DNA of 64,000 nt from Roseibaca calidilacus (lineage in GTDB: Bacteria > Pseudomonadota > Alphaproteobacteria > Rhodobacterales > Rhodobacteraceae). How positions within the stretch are numbered: the first letter of the stretch is position 1; each line of letters opens with the position of its first letter. The notes beneath the pieces were generated by a model. It searched no databases and was not told the DNA's origin. It saw only the letters and a list, made by a program, of their open reading frames with translations. A program made the translations under genes and the position numbers. Shown one piece after another: positions 58,706-64,000 of this stretch. The stretch covers positions 1-64,000 of the forward strand of contig NZ_FBYC01000003.1 of the NCBI RefSeq assembly GCF_001517585.1, written 5' to 3'.

Positions 58706-61604
58706 GCCAGATGCCGTGACTGCGGCCATGGGCACGCTGTTCGACGAGGGCTGGACACGGGGCCCGGGCGGGCGGGGCGATGAGCCTGCGCCAAAGTCAT
58801 TCGGACGCCGCGGGGGCGGCACCCGCAGCTATCAGCATATGGCGCGGGCGGCGGCGGGCAACCGGGCGGTGGTCGTGAAGCTGGTGCGCGGGGGCGGGTG
58901 CCATGACAGCCGCCAGCTTGGCAATCAGTTTGAGTATCTGACCGGCAAGGCAGACCGGGTGTTTGACTCCATGGGCACCTATGAGCAGCGCGGGCCGCTT
59001 TCCGGGGATGAGGCGCGCGAGGCGGCCCTGCGCTGGAGCGAGGGCTGGGCGGGGATGACCTCTGCGGGCCAGACCGCGCATCTGATCCTGTCTTTCCCCC
59101 AGGACACTGACAGTCGCGATGTGCAGGCGATCACCGCGCGATTTTGCGAGCGGTTCTTTGAGGGGCAGTTCGACTATATCGCCGCCACCCATAGCGACCG
59201 CGCGCATCCACATGCGCATATCGTCGTCAACCGACGCGGCGAGGATGGCCGGCTCTTCACCCTGCGCCAGGGCACCGAGCACAGCTACGAGACCTACAAG
59301 GACGCCCTGGTCGAACTGGGTCAGGCGCATGGCGTGGCACTTGAGGCCACCAGCCGGTTGCAGCGCGGCATTTTGCATCGCGCCCCCACAGATGCTGACT
59401 ATCGCCGGGGCCGGACGGCTGATCGCCCGCGCATGGGGGCTGATCTGGACTATGCACGCACCCAGATCGCGCGCCATGCCGAGAGTTATTCGGCGCTTGC
59501 TGCCCATGCGCGCGGGATCGAGGCCATCGATCATGCCCGTTTCACCCGTGGCGAGATCGCGTCTTACACGCGCCTCTCAGATCTCGCCCAAAACCTTCAG
59601 CGCGCAGCCGCCGATCTCGGCGCCGGGCGCAGCCTTCAATCCCAAAATTACGGAGCCATCCCGATGTTACAACAAGAGCGGTTCACTCAGGCCCTGCAGC
59701 GCCTCGATACGGTCGTGGCTGAGGCCGAGGACCGGATTGCGGCAGCCGCGCCGGGCGAACGCCCACGAGAAGAGGCGCGCCTCAGCGATGCACTTTCAAA
59801 ACTGGACGCCCTACTGCCTGCAGAGGCGCGCGATCAGGAGTTGGCTGGCGCGCCCAGCGAGGAGGGCATTTATGCGAAGCAGAACGCGGCTATCGCCATG
59901 GAACATGTCGCGCGCGTGGGCGAAGGGCGGATCCGGGGGGCGGCGGAGGGCAGCGGGATCAGCGGGGATGCGATCATGGCCCGGCTGCGCGAGGGCGCGC
60001 CGAATTCCGCGCTGGAGCAACAATGGCTGCTGGATGACCTGCGCAGCGTGGCGGCGCATCACGGGTTCGATCTCTCAAAACAGGGGGATCTGGACCGCGC
60101 GCTGGAAGAGGTGGACCGTGTGCATGACCGGATCGGCGAGGATGTCGGCCTCGATCTGACGCCTGCGCAGCGCGAGGCCATTGAGGATAAGACCTCCCGC
60201 AATATTCAGGATGCCATCGCGGATATGAGGCGCGAGGGCTTTGACAGGGCATCGATCTCGTCGCGGTCCTTTGACATCGAAGATCAGGCCCGCGTTGAGG
60301 CAAAGGCCGAGGTGCTGGGGGTGGTCCCGCAGGTGGAAAGCGCGCAGCAAGGGGAACGAGCAGCGCAAGCGGATAAGTCTGCGCAGGACAATAAGGTCGT
60401 ACAAAGCGAAGAAACCGGCACCGCGCGCGCGGGTGATGTCACGGACGCAAAGCGCGACCTTGACCCGCTGGACACCCCTGCAAGCTATTACGACCGCTTT
60501 GTCGTGACCAAGCAGGGCGACCGCCAAGAATTCTACCGCCATTACGATGATGCCCGTGCCGCCATCGTTGATACTGGCGATACGCTGAGCACCAAGGCGG
60601 CCGACAAGGCGACAGCGCTCGACATGGTCAATCTCGCGGCCCATCGTGGCTGGGCATCCATGAAAGTGACTGGTCCAGAGGATTTCCGGCGCGAAATGTG
60701 GATCGAGGGGGCAGCCAAGGGCATCAAGGTCGCGGGCTACACGCCCAATGCGCGCGATGCTGAAGAGGCGACACGTCGCAGTGACATGGAGCGCCCGCGC
60801 AGCCTGCAGCGCACCGACGGGCCTGTCACTGCGACGGTCGACCAGGGGCGCGACGCAACGCGTGACCTTCCCCGCGATGCTGCGGGCACCACCACCGCCA
60901 GCACTTCGGGCGACAGGATTGATTACAGCCAGGGGGTGCGCGGGACCATCCTTGCGCAGGGCACGCGCCCCTATCTCGACCGCCCCGGTGCGGCCGAGTC
61001 GCCCTATGTGCGTTTGCAGCTCGAGAATGGTCGCAGCCATGATGTCTGGGGTGTGGGGGTTGCCAAGGCGCTTGCCGATCAGGGGGTGAAGACGGGCGAC
61101 ACCGTCACCCTGTCCTCAACCCGCTCTGAGCCGGTCACCATTACGACGCGTGACCCCGTGACCAATGCCATGAGCGAGAAACAGGGCAGTCGGCGCGCCT
61201 GGGAGGCGCAGGATATCCAGCGCGGCACAGGAACCGCGACTGGAACCACGACGGGCACTACCGCTGGCACTGGCACCGCCGCTGCGACTGCCGCCGCCGC
61301 CGGCGTGCTGATCGCCGCGAAATCCGATCTGGCCAGGCTGCCCGCGCCAACCGATGCCGAGCGCGCCGAGGCCTATCGCGCAGCCGTAGAGGAACGCCTG
61401 ACCCCCGACGAGATCGCGCGCCTGAAGCAGGGCGATATCTCCGGGCTTGAGGGGGTCGGCTCGCGCGAAGACCAGCTGTCTGTTGCCCGCGAATATCTCA
61501 AGGCCGAGGGGAACTCGCAGCCTGCGCTCAAACAAGTGACCGAGGACTGGTTCAATGAGCGTGCGGCCAATGCGGCGCAAGACCGGGGGATCGGCCATGA
61601 TTAA
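58695..61604 (+). CDS. VirD2-like relaxase with LPD7-type C-terminus
   Basis: A 969-residue relaxase. N-terminal nuclease domain: candidate nucleophile Tyr in FEYLTGKADRVFDSM, and the metal site HSDRAHPHAHIVVNRR (HxDxxHPHxH), as in VirD2/MobP relaxases. The middle holds long coiled helices (LQRLDTVVAEAEDRI...). Residues about 595-700 (YYDRFVVTKQGDRQEFYRH... AATALDMVNLAAHRGWASMKVTG) resemble the large polyvalent protein domain LPD7. An alanine/threonine-rich segment (GTATGTTTGTTAGTGTAAAT) follows. Start at 58695 overlaps mobC; 58728 is an alternative. The 3' end overlaps virD4. Confidence 0.9.
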   Translation: MSARPDAVTAAMGTLFDEGWTRGPGGRGDEPAPKSFGRRGGGTRSYQHMARAAAGNRAVVVKLVRGGGCHDSRQLGNQFEYLTGKADRVFDSMGTYEQRGPLSGDEAREAALRWSEGWAGMTSAGQTAHLILSFPQDTDSRDVQAITARFCERFFEGQFDYIAATHSDRAHPHAHIVVNRRGEDGRLFTLRQGTEHSYETYKDALVELGQAHGVALEATSRLQRGILHRAPTDADYRRGRTADRPRMGADLDYARTQIARHAESYSALAAHARGIEAIDHARFTRGEIASYTRLSDLAQNLQRAAADLGAGRSLQSQNYGAIPMLQQERFTQALQRLDTVVAEAEDRIAAAAPGERPREEARLSDALSKLDALLPAEARDQELAGAPSEEGIYAKQNAAIAMEHVARVGEGRIRGAAEGSGISGDAIMARLREGAPNSALEQQWLLDDLRSVAAHHGFDLSKQGDLDRALEEVDRVHDRIGEDVGLDLTPAQREAIEDKTSRNIQDAIADMRREGFDRASISSRSFDIEDQARVEAKAEVLGVVPQVESAQQGERAAQADKSAQDNKVVQSEETGTARAGDVTDAKRDLDPLDTPASYYDRFVVTKQGDRQEFYRHYDDARAAIVDTGDTLSTKAADKATALDMVNLAAHRGWASMKVTGPEDFRREMWIEGAAKGIKVAGYTPNARDAEEATRRSDMERPRSLQRTDGPVTATVDQGRDATRDLPRDAAGTTTASTSGDRIDYSQGVRGTILAQGTRPYLDRPGAAESPYVRLQLENGRSHDVWGVGVAKALADQGVKTGDTVTLSSTRSEPVTITTRDPVTNAMSEKQGSRRAWEAQDIQRGTGTATGTTTGTTAGTGTAAATAAAAGVLIAAKSDLARLPAPTDAERAEAYRAAVEERLTPDEIARLKQGDISGLEGVGSREDQLSVAREYLKAEGNSQPALKQVTEDWFNERAANAAQDRGIGHD

Positions 61605-63636
61605 GACACGCGTTCTGGCAGGCCTTGGCCTCTTTGCCGCGCTTGGGCTTTCGCTCGCCTATATTCTGGCCACAGGCTATCTGGCGCTCAAACTCACCGG
61701 CAGTGCCGCCACCCTCGATTGGGGCCTCCTGGTGCAGAACTGGCAAGCGATCCGGCTCCACCATCCCGATATCTGGCAGGTGGTCTGGCTGATCTTCCTC
61801 TTTGCCACGCTGGGCACGCTGCTGCTGGGGTCCTTTGTCGTCCATGAGGGTCTGACCCGCTTTGGCGAGACCCATTGGCAAACAAGGCCCGAATTGAAGC
61901 GCAACGGCTTTTTCGCAAAGCCCGGGCGCGGGTTCCTGCTGGGCAAGATGGGCAAGCCCAAATCCAGCGCGAAGTTTCTCTGCTCCACCACCTTCCCGCA
62001 TTGTCTGGTTGTCGCCCCCACAGGGCGCGGCAAGGGCACGGGCTTTGTGATCCCAAACCTTTTGTGCTTTGTCGGCTCCGCCGTGGTGCTCGATGTGAAG
62101 GGCGAGAATTTCGACAAGACCTCGCGCAAGCGCCGCGCGCGTGGTGACAAGGTCTGGCGCTTTGCCCCGGTCGATTGGGACCGCCCCACGCATCGCTACA
62201 ACCCCCTGCAGCGCATCGCGGCGCTCCCCAATCCCGACCAGCGGCAGATGGAGTTGCGCAAGACGGCCAATCTGTTCCTGCAGGCCGATGGCGAGAATGC
62301 CAAGGGCCTGCTCGAGGGCGGCATCGATCTCTTTGTCGCCTGCGGGATCCTCGCGATGGAATGCAACCTGCCCACCATTGGCGAAATCTACCGCCTGGCC
62401 TCTTCGGGGGGCGACAAGAACAAGCAATATGCAGGCTATGCCGAGGAAGTCCGCAGCCCCTCTGCGCGGCTTATTTTTGAGCGCATGGCCTCGACCAATG
62501 ACCGCACCCTGACCTCCTATCTCTCGCTTCTGATGACCTCCGGGCTGAGTGCGTGGGACAACCCGACCATTGACCGCGCGACCGCTGTGTCGGATTTCGA
62601 TTTCTCAACCTTCCGGCGCAAGCCGCAGACCGTCTATCTGGTGGTCTCGCCCGACAATATCCGGCCCTTGGCGCCGCTGATCCGGCTCTTCTTCTCCGAC
62701 CTGATCGCCAGCTTGCAGGACCACGAGCCGGGCGAGGACGAGCCCTGGCCCGTGATGATCATGCTCGATGAATTCGACCGGCTGGGCAAGATGCCGATCG
62801 TGGCCGAAAGCATCAAGACCCTGCGGTCTTACGGCGGCCATCTGGCGATCATCACCCAGACCATCCCGGCGCTCGACGAGATCTATGGAGAAAACACCCG
62901 CCTCTCGCTGCAGGGTGGGGCCGGGGTCAAGCTCTACATGACCCCCTCCGAGAAGCGCACGGTCACCGAGGTGAGCGAAGGCGTGGGCATGACCACCAAG
63001 CGTGTGGTGTCGAAATCGCGCGCCATGGGGCGGGGCATGTTCGACACCAATCTCAGCGAGCGCACCGAAGAACGGCCATTGCTTACCGAAGACGAGGCCG
63101 CGCGGCTCGATCTTGATGACATCATCCTCGTGATCGATGGCCAGCACCCCGCCCGCGCCAAGCGGATCAAATACTATGAGGACGCGAAGCTCCGGCATCT
63201 GTTTGAAGGGCAGACAGGCGACTACCCATTGCCGCTCGGGGGCAAGCTGAATGCACAGGACGCGGCCGAGATCGATGATAGGATGGTCGCCATCGTGCAG
63301 CGGCAGACCGAAGGCATGATTGCTGCACAGCGGGTGGGGGCGGGCGCTGTGGCCGCACCCCCGCCCGCCACAGCACCCACCCCAAGGCCACGCCGCGTGA
63401 GCGGGCTGTTGATGGCGGCAAAGATCATCGACATCTCCGGCTTCGATCCTGCCAAGGCACCAAAGCCGATTTTTGAGCGTGCCAAGACCGCCACACCGCT
63501 CCTGAAACGGCGCAGCGGGCGCAGCAGTCAGATCCTGAGCAAAGCAAAGCTCATCTCGCCAACCCCCGAGAACTGCGCTGCAGTTGAACGTATCGCCGAT
63601 ATTCTGGGGGGTGACGCCGGGAGTGCCGCTGCATGA
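61597..63636 (+). CDS. virD4: Type IV coupling protein VirD4/TraG
   Basis: A 679-residue ATPase with two N-terminal membrane helices (residues about 10-32 and 55-85), Walker A APTGRGKGTGFVIPNLL, and Walker B-like VMIMLDEFDRLGKMP followed by GGHLAIITQTIPALDEIYG. VirD4 links the relaxosome to the secretion channel and powers DNA transfer. The start at 61597 overlaps the relaxase stop by 8 nt. No VirB genes are in the window, so a helper channel may lie to the right or elsewhere. Confidence 0.95.
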   Translation: MIKTRVLAGLGLFAALGLSLAYILATGYLALKLTGSAATLDWGLLVQNWQAIRLHHPDIWQVVWLIFLFATLGTLLLGSFVVHEGLTRFGETHWQTRPELKRNGFFAKPGRGFLLGKMGKPKSSAKFLCSTTFPHCLVVAPTGRGKGTGFVIPNLLCFVGSAVVLDVKGENFDKTSRKRRARGDKVWRFAPVDWDRPTHRYNPLQRIAALPNPDQRQMELRKTANLFLQADGENAKGLLEGGIDLFVACGILAMECNLPTIGEIYRLASSGGDKNKQYAGYAEEVRSPSARLIFERMASTNDRTLTSYLSLLMTSGLSAWDNPTIDRATAVSDFDFSTFRRKPQTVYLVVSPDNIRPLAPLIRLFFSDLIASLQDHEPGEDEPWPVMIMLDEFDRLGKMPIVAESIKTLRSYGGHLAIITQTIPALDEIYGENTRLSLQGGAGVKLYMTPSEKRTVTEVSEGVGMTTKRVVSKSRAMGRGMFDTNLSERTEERPLLTEDEAARLDLDDIILVIDGQHPARAKRIKYYEDAKLRHLFEGQTGDYPLPLGGKLNAQDAAEIDDRMVAIVQRQTEGMIAAQRVGAGAVAAPPPATAPTPRPRRVSGLLMAAKIIDISGFDPAKAPKPIFERAKTATPLLKRRSGRSSQILSKAKLISPTPENCAAVERIADILGGDAGSAAA

Positions 63637-63648
63637 GAAGCCTTCTGA

Positions 63649-63686
63649 GCGGCCCACCACAACGCGTCAGCGGTGCGGTGGGCCGC
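63649..63686. terminator. Inverted repeat after virD4
   Basis: GCGGCCCACC and GGTGGGCCGC form perfect 10-bp arms with an 18-nt loop, 12 nt after the virD4 stop. A likely bidirectional terminator, or part of one, between virD4 and the convergent gene at the window edge. Confidence 0.55.
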
Positions 63687-63829
63687 GAAGCGGGCATCTG
63701 ATCTACACGACATTCAGTCTATATTTCGCACGGAGTCATCCGTTGCAATTCGTCGGGATGGGGCGGCTTTTTCTGAATTGCTGTTTGGGGGGATCACGGT
63801 GGCCACATCAAGACGTCTATCGTCAGTGT

Positions 63830-64000
63830 TCAGGTGTCGTCATCCGGGTCGCGCACGATCACTACCGGCTCATCATGTATTTGGGATTCGTCCATGAATG
63901 TGACGCGCATCCCCCATCCTGCGAACGGCCGGATCAATTGCAGGAACGCCTCTGCATCCAGCTCCTTGTCGTCGAAATAAAAGACAAGATTGCCGTCTTC
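63830..64000 (-). CDS. Partial hypothetical protein at the right window edge
   Basis: A minus-strand frame open to the window edge ends with TGA at 63832-63830. Its 56 visible codons begin EDGNLVFYFDDKELDAEAFLQ and continue MRVTFMDESQIHDEPVVIVRDPD. It is acidic and protein-like, but the start lies outside the window. No family recognised. Confidence 0.5.
   Translation of the reverse strand, partial: EDGNLVFYFDDKELDAEAFLQLIRPFAGWGMRVTFMDESQIHDEPVVIVRDPDDDT

Overview
The window is high-GC DNA that reads like an alphaproteobacterium of the Rhodobacterales (Paracoccus, Rhodobacter or Roseobacter relatives). I base this on the gene content and order of the nitrate-respiration locus (NarR-type regulator, USP, NarK1/NarK2, narGHJI, then a parvulin, a hemerythrin-like protein, a carbonic anhydrase-like protein and MoeA), on the NnrS/NnrU pair, and on the VirD2/VirD4-type transfer genes. 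The species cannot be named from the sequence alone.

Positions 1-11240 hold a TetR-controlled RND efflux operon that begins with a cytochrome b561 gene, then a nitric-oxide-response block: an NsrR-like Rrf2 regulator, a hemerythrin protein, a 5-formyltetrahydrofolate cyclo-ligase, nnrS, nnrU and a Crp/Fnr-family regulator of NarR type. Positions 11288-25774 hold the nitrate-respiration operon. Two FNR/NNR-type dyads precede a universal stress protein gene, two separate narK genes, narGHJI, and a tightly packed maturation tail (parvulin PPIase, hemerythrin-like protein, a carbonic anhydrase homologue that lacks its catalytic Arg, MoeA, DUF2478).

Positions 25777-34190 look like a sulfur or redox-stress locus: an ArsR-rhodanese fusion regulator with its own dyad, divergent from an operon for a fatty-acid-hydroxylase-type membrane enzyme, an MFS carrier, a DsrE protein, two rhodanese domains in one frame and a phosphorylase. 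It is followed by a Crp-type regulator and an IS3-family insertion whose two flanking genes are both truncated.

Positions 34191-64000 are an accessory, mobile-element-like region. It contains DUF932, a radC gene split by a three-recombinase RIT element, a run of small DUF genes, PemK-type and VapBC toxin-antitoxin pairs, a 1459-residue methyltransferase/Strawberry-notch helicase, a Toprim protein, DUF2493, WGR, H-NS and SSB proteins. It ends with a transfer module: ParA, a 204-bp heptameric repeat array, a MobC-like protein, a VirD2-like relaxase and VirD4. No VirB mating-pair genes or replication initiator are in view, so plasmid versus integrative element is undecided. Several genes in this region share a conserved 5' leader with a purine box and, in two cases, a covarying hairpin.

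The most unusual spots are the low-GC tRNA-like gene directly upstream of a HEPN-domain ORF (54667-55450), the heptamer array (57589-57792), the shared leader family, the paired 175-bp elements downstream of two minus-strand genes, and the radC/RIT insertion whose excision restores the reading frame.
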